Origin: Vulcanimicrobiota bacterium
GTDB lineage: Bacteria > Vulcanimicrobiota > Xenobia > Xenobiales > JADMJV01
DNA length: 64,000 nt
Direction of reading: 5' to 3'
Assembly: GCA_023447635.1 (NCBI GenBank)
Contig: JAEXNA010000134.1
Location: forward strand, 1 to 64,000
Shown here: in pieces, positions 28,229 to 37,033 of the stretch
Position numbering within the stretch: the first letter of the stretch is position 1
Layout: every line of letters starts with the position of its first letter
Translations under genes and position numbers: made by a program
Notes under the pieces: model-generated
The model's input: the letters and a program-made list of their open reading frames with translations, nothing else
Told to the model about the DNA's origin: nothing
Database searches by the model: none

Positions 28229-29031
28229 GCGAAGATTCCGATATCCCCGTCGTGATTGCGGGCGCCAACGGCCGAATGGGCCGCGAGACCGTCCAGGCTG
28301 TGCTGCAGCAGATGGACCTGACGCTGGTAGCCGCCCTGGGGAAAGCCCGTGAGATAGGGCAGGATGTAGGAACTCTGGTAGGTGGAGAGCCTTGCGGTGT
28401 CATCCTCGAGGACGACCCTGAAGTCGCTATCCCTAAGGCCGCCGGGGGCGTTCTGATCGATTTTTCTCTGGGACCCGTGGTCAAGGAGCACGTGATGATC
28501 GCCTTGCGTAACAACGTGTCGTGTGTGGTTGGCGCTACGGCGATTCCCGCATCCGACGAGCAAGAGATCAGCGCTGCCGCTACCAAGAACGGAGTCCTGT
28601 TCGCCAACAACTTCGCGCTGGGCGCGGTGCTCATGATGAAGTTTGCCCGCGAGGCGGCCCACTACTTCCGCTGGGCGGAAATCATCGAGATGCATCACGA
28701 GAAGAAGCTCGATGCCCCGTCAGGCACGGCCCGCAAAACGGCCGAGGTCATGCGAAAGGCGCGACCTGACGGGTTCCGTGCCCCGATCGACTCGGAAGAG
28801 AGTGTGAAGGGGGTGCGCGGCGGGTCGATGGGCGGCGTGCGCATCCACTCGGTGCGACTGCCAGGGTTGCAGGCGCATCAGGAAGTGATTCTGGCCGCCC
28901 CGGGGGAAACTTTGACGATTCGGCACGACGCCTGGGCTCGCGAAAGCTATATGCCCGGCGTGCTGCTGGCTGCCCGTAAGGTGCGACAGATGACCGGCTA
29001 TACGGTTGGTCTAGAAAACATTTTGGAGTAA
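28225..29031 (+). CDS. dapB: 4-hydroxy-tetrahydrodipicolinate reductase
   Basis: This enzyme reduces hydroxytetrahydrodipicolinate with NAD(P)H in the diaminopimelate/lysine pathway, in the cytoplasm. The N-terminal Rossmann loop is IAGANGRMGRE. The catalytic and substrate segment is IIEMHHEKKLDAPSGTA, with the His pair and Lys of the family. The 268-aa length is standard. The start is a GTG that overlaps the peptidase stop (GTGA), with GCAGGAGG just upstream. The asd gene follows after 3 bp. Confidence 0.95.
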   Translation: MSEDSDIPVVIAGANGRMGRETVQAVLQQMDLTLVAALGKAREIGQDVGTLVGGEPCGVILEDDPEVAIPKAAGGVLIDFSLGPVVKEHVMIALRNNVSCVVGATAIPASDEQEISAAATKNGVLFANNFALGAVLMMKFAREAAHYFRWAEIIEMHHEKKLDAPSGTARKTAEVMRKARPDGFRAPIDSEESVKGVRGGSMGGVRIHSVRLPGLQAHQEVILAAPGETLTIRHDAWARESYMPGVLLAARKVRQMTGYTVGLENILE

Positions 29032-29034
29032 GCG

Positions 29035-30051
29035 ATGAGTGGAAAGAATTTTGCCGTAATTGGAGCCACGGGCGCCGTGGGCGAAAAGATGCTTCAGGTG
29101 CTGGACCAACGCAACGTCCCCGTGGCGGTCTTGCGCGCCGCCGCGACGTCCCGCTCGGCGGGCAGTCAGCTGAGCTGGCGGGACCGCACCATCACCGTTG
29201 AAGACGTTGCCGGTTTCGACTTTACCGGCATCGACTTCGCTCTGTTTGCCGGCGGCGAGATCGCTTCGCAAGAGTACGCCGCCAAGGCTCGCGAGCAGGG
29301 CGCCGTCGTGATAGACAACTCGTCGTTCTTCCGCATGGACGAAACGGTTCCGCTGGTGGTGCCCGAAGTGAACGCTCACGTCCTGAAAAGCCGCCCCAGC
29401 CTGGTGGCCAACCCTAACTGTAGCACCATCCAGATGGTCGTCGTGCTACAGCCGTTCAAGGCCCACGGGCTGGAGCGGGTGATTGTTTCGACCTATCAGT
29501 CCGTCTCGGGAACCGGCAAGCCAGCTATCGAAGAGCTGGACCGCCAGATGACGGCTTTCGTCAACGGCGCCGAAGAGGGCAGCCCCAGCGTCTACCCTCA
29601 CCCTATCGCCAACAACCTGTTCCCCCACATCGGCGGCTTCGAGTCCGACGGCTTCACCGGGGAAGAGCGTAAGATGATCGACGAGACCAAAAAGATCATG
29701 GAGCTTCCCGACCTGAAGGTTAGCGCGACCTGCGTACGCGTGCCCACCCGCTATGCCCACGCCGAGTCGCTGTACTTCGAGATCGGCGAAGAGCTGTCGC
29801 GCGACCAGGTGCTGAAGCTGTTGTCCGAGCAGGACGGCGTGACCGTGTTCGATGGCGACCTGCCGTACCCGACCCCGAAGTCCGCCGAGGACAAGGACGG
29901 CGTGCAGGTCGGCCGGGTGCGTCGCGACCCCGACAACAGCAAGGGCTGGCACATGTTCGTGGTGGCAGACAACCTGCGCAAGGGCGCCGCTACCAACGCG
30001 GTGCAGATCGCCGAAGCGCTGATCGCTTCCGAAGCCACCGTCGGGGCCTAG
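29035..30051 (+). CDS. asd: Aspartate-semialdehyde dehydrogenase
   Basis: This enzyme converts aspartyl phosphate to aspartate semialdehyde with NADPH, feeding lysine, diaminopimelate, threonine and methionine synthesis. The N-terminal nucleotide-binding loop is VIGATGAVGEKML. The active-site Cys129 sits in NPNCSTIQ, and the catalytic His is expected in RVPTRYAHAES, where most homologues read RVPxxxGHSE. The length, 338 aa, is usual. It lies 3 bp after dapB and 12 bp before lysC, so all three are surely co-transcribed. Confidence 0.96.
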   Translation: MSGKNFAVIGATGAVGEKMLQVLDQRNVPVAVLRAAATSRSAGSQLSWRDRTITVEDVAGFDFTGIDFALFAGGEIASQEYAAKAREQGAVVIDNSSFFRMDETVPLVVPEVNAHVLKSRPSLVANPNCSTIQMVVVLQPFKAHGLERVIVSTYQSVSGTGKPAIEELDRQMTAFVNGAEEGSPSVYPHPIANNLFPHIGGFESDGFTGEERKMIDETKKIMELPDLKVSATCVRVPTRYAHAESLYFEIGEELSRDQVLKLLSEQDGVTVFDGDLPYPTPKSAEDKDGVQVGRVRRDPDNSKGWHMFVVADNLRKGAATNAVQIAEALIASEATVGA

Positions 30052-30063
30052 AAGGACAGCGTC

Positions 30064-31269
30064 ATGCGAATCGTCGTCATGAAGTTTGGCGGAACCTCCG
30101 TCGCCAGTCCCGAATCGCGCGAGCAGATTTTGCTCAAGGTCAAAGAGACCATCCGCCGGGGCGACAGCCCCGTGGTGGTCGTCTCCGCGATGGGGCGCGC
30201 CGGTGCTCCCTACGCTACCGACACCTTGCTCAGTTTGGTCAAAGAGTATTCCCAGCACAGCCACCCCGGCGAATTGGATCAGCTGATGGCCTGTGGAGAG
30301 ACGATCTCGTCGGTGCTGCTGGCTCACGTGCTTCGCAGCAACGGGCTGGCCAGTCGCGCTTTCGACGGGCGGCAGGCCGGGGTCAAGACCACCGACCAGC
30401 CGGGTAACGCCAGGATTCTAGAGATCGACACGCAGCGCCTGATGGGCTTCGTCGCTTCGGGCGGCGTGCCCGTGGTGACGGGTTTTCAGGGAGTCGACTC
30501 TCTGGGCGACGTGACGACGCTGGGGCGGGGCGGTAGCGACACCTCGGCGGTGGCGCTGGGAGCGGCTCTGCGGGCTCACTTTGTCGAGATCTATACCGAC
30601 GTTGACGGAGTGATGACGGCCGACCCTCGGGTCTATTCCGAGGCCGAGATCCTGCAGCAGATCAACTTCGAAGAGATCGGCGAGTTGGCCAGCGAAGGCG
30701 CCAAAGTGGTGCATCCTCGGGCCGTCGAGATGGCCGATGAGCACGGTGTGCCGGTCTGGGTCAAGAACACCATGAACGACCGTCCCGGCACCTTCATGGC
30801 GCGCGCCGTACCCCGTCAGGCTTACGAGCGGGAAGGGGTGATCACGGGTATCGCCCACATGTTCGGGATGGTCCGCGTGGTCATGGAGGCGGGCGAGCGA
30901 GGGGCGCAGGCCGACCTCTTGCAGCGTCTGGCTCACGAAGGGGTCAATCTCGACCTGATCACGATCTCGCCCAGTCGTCTGGTAGTCATCCTGGCTGGTG
31001 AGATGTTCCGTCGTAAGGGCGAACCGGTGCTGAAGTCGCTGGGCATCCCCTTCGAGGTCACCGAAAGCTGCGCCAAGATCACCCTGGTCGGAGCCGGCAT
31101 GCGCGGTACGCCCGGCGTCATGGCTCAGATCATGACGGCTTTGCATAAAGCCGACGTGACGATTTTGCACTCTTCGGACTCGAACATCACCATCTCGCTG
31201 CTGGTCGAAGAACCTGCTGTTCCAACCGCCGTGCAGGCGCTGCATCAGCACTTCCTGTCCGCGAAATAG
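30064..31269 (+). CDS. lysC: Aspartokinase
   Basis: This enzyme phosphorylates aspartate, the first step of the aspartate pathway. It starts with the family motif MKFGGTSVASPE; TLGRGGSDTSA and YTDVDGVMTADPR complete the kinase domain (~1-240). Two ACT domains follow (~260-400; for example GMRGTPGVMAQIMTAL), so feedback control by lysine or threonine is likely. It is 401 aa, a single-function aspartokinase with no homoserine dehydrogenase. AAGGA lies ahead of the ATG at 30064. It is the last gene of the operon and is followed by a strong terminator. Confidence 0.96.
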   Translation: MRIVVMKFGGTSVASPESREQILLKVKETIRRGDSPVVVVSAMGRAGAPYATDTLLSLVKEYSQHSHPGELDQLMACGETISSVLLAHVLRSNGLASRAFDGRQAGVKTTDQPGNARILEIDTQRLMGFVASGGVPVVTGFQGVDSLGDVTTLGRGGSDTSAVALGAALRAHFVEIYTDVDGVMTADPRVYSEAEILQQINFEEIGELASEGAKVVHPRAVEMADEHGVPVWVKNTMNDRPGTFMARAVPRQAYEREGVITGIAHMFGMVRVVMEAGERGAQADLLQRLAHEGVNLDLITISPSRLVVILAGEMFRRKGEPVLKSLGIPFEVTESCAKITLVGAGMRGTPGVMAQIMTALHKADVTILHSSDSNITISLLVEEPAVPTAVQALHQHFLSAK

Positions 31270-31287
31270 CGCGGTTCTCCTCGAAAA

Positions 31288-31318
31288 AAAGGCTCCAGCG
31301 ATCGTCGCTGGAGCCTTT
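31288..31318. terminator. Bidirectional rho-independent terminator between lysC and the acyl-CoA synthetase
   Basis: A perfect 11-bp GC-rich stem (31291-31301 with 31305-31315) has a 3-nt TCG loop and is extended by A/T pairs on both sides (31288-31290 with 31316-31318). T-rich tracts follow on both strands: TTTCTT on plus, and the complement of the A-run at 31284-31290 on minus. It lies between two convergent genes and can serve both. Confidence 0.95.
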
Positions 31319-31353
31319 CTTAGCTTCGGTCATGTTTTGGGGTTGGGTCGGAC

Positions 31354-33210
31354 TTAGCCGTAGATCCCGTCGATCGCCTCTTTGAAGTTAGCGTCCACGG
31401 CTCGCCTCTTGACCTTGAGTGTCGGCGTCAGTTCCCCGGTGGCCGCGCCCAGTTCCCGGGGCAGCACGGCGATCTTTTTCACCTGCTCGAAGTGGGAGAA
31501 GCGCTGGCAGGCCTTGCTCGTTTCGTCGGTTAGCAGTTGAAGCACCTTGGGGTCCTCGGCCATGGCGGCGGGGTCGCTGGACACCCCGTTCTCGGCGCAC
31601 CAATTTTTGATCCCCTCGTACGACGGCACCACCAGGGCAGAGACAAAGTTGCGGTTGTCGCCGATCACCACGGCCTGCTCGATGTAGGGCGACTCTTTGA
31701 TGGCTTGTTCGATCGGGGTGGGGGCCACGTTTTTGCCGTTCGAAAGCACCAAAAGCTCTTTCTTTCGATCGGTGATCTTCAGGTAGCCTTCCCGGTCGAC
31801 GGTCCCGATGTCGCCGGTATGGAACCAGCCGGCGGGGTTGATCGCCTCTTCGGTCGCCTCCGGCTTGTTGAAATAGCCCAGCATGATATGAGGCCCCCGC
31901 GACAAGATCTCTCCGTCGGGGCCGATTTTGACCTCGACGTGCTCGATGGTCGTGCCGACCGTCCCGACTTTGGGGCGCTGGGGCGGATTGATGGTGATGA
32001 CCGGGCTCGTTTCGGTCAAGCCGTACCCCTCGATCAGGGTGAAGCCGGCCGAGAGGAAAAATTCGCACACGTCGGCTCGCAGCGGCGCGCCGCCCGAGGC
32101 AAACACCTTGATCCGACCGCCGGTGGCGGCGTGAATCTTCCCCAGCACCAGCTTTTGAGCCAGTTTGTACTCGAGATCCAGAGCGGTGGGAACGCGACCT
32201 TCCCAGCGCGCCGCCGCGTGACGTTTGCCGGTTTCCAGCGCCCACTGGAACAGGTGTTTGCGAGTGCGGCGAAGGTTGGGAGCGTTGTTGGCCTTGTGCA
32301 CCACGGCGCCCATGATCTTCTCGTACAGGCGGGGTACACTGGCCACCAGTTGCGGCTTGACCTCGAGGATATCGTCGCGAACCGTCTCCATACTCTGAGC
32401 GTAGGCCACCGTGGCGCCCAGCGACAGAACCACGTAATACAGGGTGCGCTCGAAGACGTGGGAGAGCGGCAAGAAAGAAAGTTCGATGTCGCCCTTCTCT
32501 ACTCGGACCTGGGGCGCGACGGCGCGGGCGTTAGAGACAAAGTTGCCGTGCATCAGCATGGCGCCTTTAGGCTCGCCCGTCGTTCCCGAAGTGTAGACCA
32601 GCGAGCAGACGTCGGTGGTTTTCAGCGCCTTCGAGCGCGCTTCGATGGTGGCCGCGTTGGCCTGAGCCGAGGTTTGACCCAGGGCGCTGAACTCGCTCCA
32701 ACTCCAGGCCGGGGTATCGCCGGCTTCGCCTTTGTCGAAGGGGCAAAGCGCGACCACACCTTCAAGGTGCGGCAGTTGGGCGCGGCAGCGCGAGAACATA
32801 GCCCAGTGGTCCGCGGTCTCTAGCACCAGCAGGCGGGCCCGACAGTCGTTGAGGATATAGACGAACGTTTCGTCCGACACGGTGGCGTAGAGCGGAACGT
32901 TGATCGCGCCCACCGACATGATGGCCAGGTCGCTGACCACCCATTCGGGTCGGTTGTTCGAAATCAGGGCTACGCGATCGGCAGCCTGCATGCCCCGCTC
33001 GAGCAGCGCCGAAGCCAACTCCAGCACCTGGCCGGCCACTTTGTTGTAGCTGTCGTAGACGTAGACGCCGTTGCGTTTGGCGCCCAGGAACGGCTCGTTG
33101 CCCGCCTTTTCTAGAGTGGCGGCGAAGAGGGCCGGGATGGTGGTGACGGTCTCTCCCTGCGCCCAGTCGCGCAGCGGTTTAGGGTCGTACGGGGTACGGA
33201 AGGGGTCCAT
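31354..33210 (-). CDS. Long-chain acyl-CoA synthetase (AMP-forming)
   Basis: This enzyme activates fatty acids to acyl-CoA through an acyl-AMP. Motifs seen are the P-loop YTSGTTGEPKG (near 220), EGYGLTETSPV, GWFHTGDIG, and the C-terminal catalytic lysine region LTPTLKVKRR. The DRKKELLVLSNGKNVAPTPIE hinge is the form found in the FadD15/long-chain group. The length, 618 aa, is usual for that group. It shows no signal peptide and is probably cytoplasmic or peripheral on the membrane. It stands alone, converging with lysC and 17 bp downstream of the FHA gene on the same strand. It could supply acyl-CoA to lipid metabolism. The PKS operon further right has its own acyl-AMP ligase. Confidence 0.93.
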   Translation of the reverse strand: MDPFRTPYDPKPLRDWAQGETVTTIPALFAATLEKAGNEPFLGAKRNGVYVYDSYNKVAGQVLELASALLERGMQAADRVALISNNRPEWVVSDLAIMSVGAINVPLYATVSDETFVYILNDCRARLLVLETADHWAMFSRCRAQLPHLEGVVALCPFDKGEAGDTPAWSWSEFSALGQTSAQANAATIEARSKALKTTDVCSLVYTSGTTGEPKGAMLMHGNFVSNARAVAPQVRVEKGDIELSFLPLSHVFERTLYYVVLSLGATVAYAQSMETVRDDILEVKPQLVASVPRLYEKIMGAVVHKANNAPNLRRTRKHLFQWALETGKRHAAARWEGRVPTALDLEYKLAQKLVLGKIHAATGGRIKVFASGGAPLRADVCEFFLSAGFTLIEGYGLTETSPVITINPPQRPKVGTVGTTIEHVEVKIGPDGEILSRGPHIMLGYFNKPEATEEAINPAGWFHTGDIGTVDREGYLKITDRKKELLVLSNGKNVAPTPIEQAIKESPYIEQAVVIGDNRNFVSALVVPSYEGIKNWCAENGVSSDPAAMAEDPKVLQLLTDETSKACQRFSHFEQVKKIAVLPRELGAATGELTPTLKVKRRAVDANFKEAIDGIYG

Positions 33211-33227
33211 CGAGGGCCCTCGCTTTC

Positions 33228-33986
33228 TTAGATCTTTTGATAGCGGAACTGCAGCGAGCCGAAGACCAGCTCGTCGCCGTCGTTGAGAGGGGCCTGCATG
33301 CCGGCACGCAGCGGCTGGCCGTTGTGGCGGGAGCCGTTCGAGCTGCCCAGGTCTTCGACGTAGACCGAGCTGTCGTCTTTACCGATCCGGGCGTGGCGTC
33401 GCGAGACCGAGCCCGAGGTATCGGCCGCCGAGAGATCGACCACGGGGTTGATCCCTTCGCTGGGCGAGGCTCGCCCTACCAGGTTGTCGTCGTAGCGCAG
33501 GGGGAACTCTTGTCCGTTGCTCATCACCAGGCGCCCAAACGGCAGCGGCTCGCGGCGTCGGGGCGGTTCCGGGGTGGCAGGAGGAGCCGGTTGGGAAGGG
33601 GCCGGCCGAGGAGGCGCTGGGCGCTGGGGGGCAGGCGGCTGGGCCATCGGCTGGGGAGCAGGGGGAGGGGAAGAGGGCGCCACGGGGGGAGGCCCAGGGT
33701 GGGCTGTGGGAGGCGTATTTCTTCCGGCCGGCATGGGGCGGGGAGCGGCGGTCGGACGGGGAGGCGGACTGTAGCCGCCACCGTAGCCCGAGGAAGGCGG
33801 GGTCGGGCCGCCGCCGTAGCCGCCGCCGTAGGAGGGGGCCCCACCGTACGAGCCGTGACCGTAAGGCGGGACCGGCGTCGGGATCGGGTTGGCAGCAGCG
33901 CGGGCCGCAGCCTTCAAGTCCAGGCCGCACTTTTCGCAAAAATTGGCGCCGTGGAGATTCTCATACTTGCACTTGGGGCAGGTCAT
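33228..33986 (-). CDS. Zinc-ribbon, proline-rich and FHA-domain protein
   Basis: This is a phosphothreonine-binding adaptor. A four-Cys zinc ribbon (CPKC and FCEKCG; Cys3, 6, 17, 20) opens the protein. A long Pro/Gly/Tyr/Ala-rich low-complexity linker covers ~35-155. A C-terminal FHA domain covers ~160-252, with the recognition residues in NLVGRASPS, VSRRHARI and LGSSNGSRHNG. The FHA residues look intact, so it probably docks onto proteins phosphorylated by Ser/Thr kinases such as the one at 21269-25009. An upstream start at 34013 would add nine residues; I prefer 33986 because zinc-ribbon proteins usually begin directly at the first CxxC. It precedes the acyl-CoA synthetase by 17 bp and is divergent from the next gene. 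Confidence 0.88.
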   Translation of the reverse strand: MTCPKCKYENLHGANFCEKCGLDLKAAARAAANPIPTPVPPYGHGSYGGAPSYGGGYGGGPTPPSSGYGGGYSPPPRPTAAPRPMPAGRNTPPTAHPGPPPVAPSSPPPAPQPMAQPPAPQRPAPPRPAPSQPAPPATPEPPRRREPLPFGRLVMSNGQEFPLRYDDNLVGRASPSEGINPVVDLSAADTSGSVSRRHARIGKDDSSVYVEDLGSSNGSRHNGQPLRAGMQAPLNDGDELVFGSLQFRYQKI

Positions 33987-34125
33987 CCTAACGGTTTCCG
34001 GACCGGATCCCATTGCTCCTTTTCCCGCTCTGTTCCGCGCTGTGGCAAACGGTTTGGCAGAGAGGGATCAGAGCATCAAGAGGAAAAACCCCGCGAGAAA
34101 TTTCTTCAAAAGGGGAACAGCGATT

Positions 34126-36330
34126 ATGGGTTGGAGCAAAGGATGGCGCGTCTGGGCGCGCCGCAGTTCGGTGGTGGTGTGCGGCTGGGCCTTGTTCGCC
34201 TTGCCTGCTGTCGCTCAGCCGGCCGCTCCCCAGGCGCCTCTGAAAAGCGACATCGCGTTGCGTCTTCTGCCGGTCAAGAGCGAGCACGCGCTGAGCCCCG
34301 AGGTGATGAAGGAGCAGCCGCTGTTCCGAGTGATCAGCGAAGGCGCCGCGACCTACTTCGGCTTCGACATGGTCGACGGTCTGGGTCAGGCCTTCGACGG
34401 CACGGTGGTGGCCTCGATTCTGTCCAATCCGGGCGGCGGTTCCTCCCTGTTCGAGTTTTTCAAAGACGATGAACTCAGGGGCGAGCGCGAATCGCTGGTG
34501 GTCGATATGCGCGGCCTGGCCAGCGACCTGGAATCTTACAAGACCGAGAACGACGCCTATCCCGAAGACTACCGCAAGTTCATCGACGAGTACCGCTACT
34601 ACGAGCCCTACATGCCCGAGGGGGTCAGCTACGACTATCAGCGGACGGAAGGCGGGAAGGGGTTCCGCCTGGTGGTCAAGTTCGGCGCTCCCAGTCGTCT
34701 GGGCGAACTGGGTCCGGCTCCGATCTTTACCCAGGACGGCGGCGAAGAGAACGCGACCGCCAGTAAACCGCGCAAGCCGGTGAACTTCGTGCTCGGCGCC
34801 AAAGTCGCCGATGTCGAACTGGCCAAACAGATCGCCGGGAAGCTGATCGGAGAGTCGAAGGACGGATTCTGGGTCAGCGACGATCAGCCGCCGCTGATCG
34901 CCACCCTGCGCGGCCCCTGGCTTGTCGTTTCCGACAATAAGGCCAATCTTGGACCGTTTCTGAAATCGCTCAACGGCGAGGCGCCCACCCTGGCCAAGAA
35001 CCCCGGCTACCAGACGGTGGCTCGCAATATCAACATGAACGCCCCGTTCACCCTGTTCGTGGACCTGCCGCATCTGCTCGAGACGGCCGGCCTGGCGGAA
35101 ACCGCCGAAGAGAAGCGCCTGCTCAAGATCATCGGCCCGATGGGCTATGCCCTGACTCCGACCAAGCGTTATGAGATGCGGATGGAAGCGTTCACGGCGA
35201 TGCGACCGCCCCAGGGCAGCGAACTGGCGAAGCTGTTCAACGAGAGCGGCAAGGCTCGGACCGAATCCGAGCTGGTCGCCTCGAACATCCCCTGGGACGT
35301 CAGCAACGCCTTCGCTTTCGACTATCAGCGCTGTAAGGCGCTGCTTAACGCCACGGTCGCCCTTTCCGCCGAGGCGCGGGAGTCGATGGGGCTGGTCGAA
35401 GACGTGTGGGCCGGCTTCCTGGGTCTGGACGCCGAAGCCGGGTTCGACCGCCTGGTCGACGGCTGGGTGGTGCTGAGTTTCGAGCGTCTGGACATCTTCG
35501 TCAACGCTTTCGAAGAGTTCGCCGAGGCGATGACCAACTTCCCTTCCGACATCCCCGATGACGTCGAAGAGACGGGCGGTCCCCTTTCCGAAGAGCAGGA
35601 GGTGACGGTCCAGGTCGATACGGTGTCGACCGACGGCGCCGAAGAGACGACCGAGACCACGGTCACGGTCGAGGAAGAGGTCGACGGTGATGCCGAGGCG
35701 ACGGTGGTCGTCGAAGAAGTCGTCACCTCGAGCGAGACGCCCATAGAAGAGTCGGCCACCGAAGCTGCGCCGGTCGATACCGAAGAGACGACGGTCGAGG
35801 AAGAGGTCATCGAGGTCGATAAGGCCCCCGCGAAGCCGCCTCGACTCCCCTTCACGGTAGCCTTCAAGGTCGGTAACGAGCAGACTCGTTCCGTGCTGCT
35901 GGAAGCGCTGGCCGGCCAGCTCGGCGAAGCGCCGACCACCCAGCAAGTTTACGGAGTCGACGTCACCGGCCGACAGGATGGGCTGTTGTCGTACGCCCTT
36001 CGCGACGACTGGTTCTACGTCTCTGGCGGCAAAACTCAGCGCCTCCTGCGCAATCTGCTGGCCGCCGCCACGGGCAACAAGGAAAACCTGACCTCGCTGG
36101 ACACCTGGTCGCGCTTCAAGACCGGCCAGAAGGGCCAGGTCCTGGCCATCGGACACCAGAAGGTCGACGCTTTCTACTCCGTGGTCAAAGGCTTCTTGCT
36201 CTTCCTCGGCCCCGACTTCCGGCCCCTGGCGACCGAGATGGGAGGCCTGCGCGACTCGCACAGCGCGGTCTTCCTGGTGCCCGATGGGGTCCGAGCCGTG
36301 GGCGATATTCTGCAGGGCGACGGGAAGTAG
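34126..36330 (+). CDS. Large secreted protein, DUF3352-like, with acidic low-complexity insert
   Basis: This is a 734-aa protein of unknown function. Residues 1-33 form a signal peptide (hydrophobic VVVCGWALFALPAVAQP). Regions such as PPLIATLRGPWLVVSDN, LAKNPGYQTVARNI and FTLFVDLPHLLE resemble the DUF3352 family, which is my best but unproven guess. Near residue 125-150, LASDLESYKTENDAYPED looks like the helix-to-loop core of pseudopilins, but without a prepilin N-terminus. Residues ~490-575 are a Glu/Thr/Val/Asp-rich low-complexity stretch that splits the two structured halves. I chose ATG 34126 because AAGGGG precedes it and the signal peptide begins there. The frame opens earlier, but only opposite the divergent FHA gene. 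Confidence 0.7.
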   Translation: MGWSKGWRVWARRSSVVVCGWALFALPAVAQPAAPQAPLKSDIALRLLPVKSEHALSPEVMKEQPLFRVISEGAATYFGFDMVDGLGQAFDGTVVASILSNPGGGSSLFEFFKDDELRGERESLVVDMRGLASDLESYKTENDAYPEDYRKFIDEYRYYEPYMPEGVSYDYQRTEGGKGFRLVVKFGAPSRLGELGPAPIFTQDGGEENATASKPRKPVNFVLGAKVADVELAKQIAGKLIGESKDGFWVSDDQPPLIATLRGPWLVVSDNKANLGPFLKSLNGEAPTLAKNPGYQTVARNINMNAPFTLFVDLPHLLETAGLAETAEEKRLLKIIGPMGYALTPTKRYEMRMEAFTAMRPPQGSELAKLFNESGKARTESELVASNIPWDVSNAFAFDYQRCKALLNATVALSAEARESMGLVEDVWAGFLGLDAEAGFDRLVDGWVVLSFERLDIFVNAFEEFAEAMTNFPSDIPDDVEETGGPLSEEQEVTVQVDTVSTDGAEETTETTVTVEEEVDGDAEATVVVEEVVTSSETPIEESATEAAPVDTEETTVEEEVIEVDKAPAKPPRLPFTVAFKVGNEQTRSVLLEALAGQLGEAPTTQQVYGVDVTGRQDGLLSYALRDDWFYVSGGKTQRLLRNLLAAATGNKENLTSLDTWSRFKTGQKGQVLAIGHQKVDAFYSVVKGFLLFLGPDFRPLATEMGGLRDSHSAVFLVPDGVRAVGDILQGDGK

Positions 36331-36339
36331 GACGGTTCG

Positions 36340-37014
36340 ATGAGCGATTCCAGACCGTTAGTCGTCTTTGACCTCGATGGGGTTCTGATCGATTCCGCCG
36401 AAGCCAACGTCCAGGCGTTTCGCTTCGGTCTCGAGCAGGTCGGCGTGGTGGGGTCAGACCGCGAGGCGATCCTCTCACTGGTTGGCCTGCCCGCGCTGGA
36501 GATGCTCCGTCGTCTGGGCTGCCCTCAGGAGGCGGTCGGCGAGGTGTTCGACCAGCACGTGCGCCCGTTCTACATCGAGAATCTTCCCACCCTGGCCAGA
36601 GCCTATCCCGGCTCGGACCGGGTTCTCGAAGGGTTGCGCGAGTCGGGTTTTCGGATCGCCTCCTGCACCTCGGGCGACCGCCAGACGCAGACCGCCGCCC
36701 TACAGGCGATCGGTCTATGGGATTTCATCGAAGAGATGCAGACGCCGGACGACAGCGCTTTTGGCAAGCCGGATCCGCGATATATGCAAGAGTTGCTGGC
36801 CAAGTTCCCCGGCCACGGCCGGTTGTTCCATGTCGAAGATTCCGAAGTGGGGATCCAGATGGGGCGCGACTGCGGAGCGGTGACGTTCTACGCCTCTTAC
36901 GGCAACGGGACGCTGAGCGGCGATATCACGCCCGACCATATTCTGGAGAGCATCGAAGAGCTGCCCATGGCGATCCTGCGGGCCAACGCCAGCGCCTCGT
37001 CCCCGGCCAGATAG
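36340..37014 (+). CDS. HAD-superfamily phosphatase (phosphoglycolate phosphatase-like)
   Basis: This 224-aa HAD hydrolase has motif I FDLDGVLIDS (nucleophile Asp11, general acid Asp13), motif II around SCTSGDR, motif III at GKPDPRYM and motif IV VEDSEVGIQMGRDCG. A helical cap follows motif I, as in Gph and beta-phosphoglucomutase. The substrate cannot be read from the sequence; phosphoglycolate or a sugar phosphate is likely. It starts 9 bp after the preceding gene, so the two are co-transcribed, and it converges with the anti-sigma-like gene. Confidence 0.9.
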   Translation: MSDSRPLVVFDLDGVLIDSAEANVQAFRFGLEQVGVVGSDREAILSLVGLPALEMLRRLGCPQEAVGEVFDQHVRPFYIENLPTLARAYPGSDRVLEGLRESGFRIASCTSGDRQTQTAALQAIGLWDFIEEMQTPDDSAFGKPDPRYMQELLAKFPGHGRLFHVEDSEVGIQMGRDCGAVTFYASYGNGTLSGDITPDHILESIEELPMAILRANASASSPAR

Positions 37015-37033
37015 CGGCTTATCGGGTCTTCCG

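Noticed and set aside
33988..36261. 757-codon minus-strand frame opposite the secreted DUF3352-like protein
   Set aside because: The plus-strand protein has a signal peptide, ribosome site and operon context. The minus frame is Arg/Gln/His/Asp-rich shadow.
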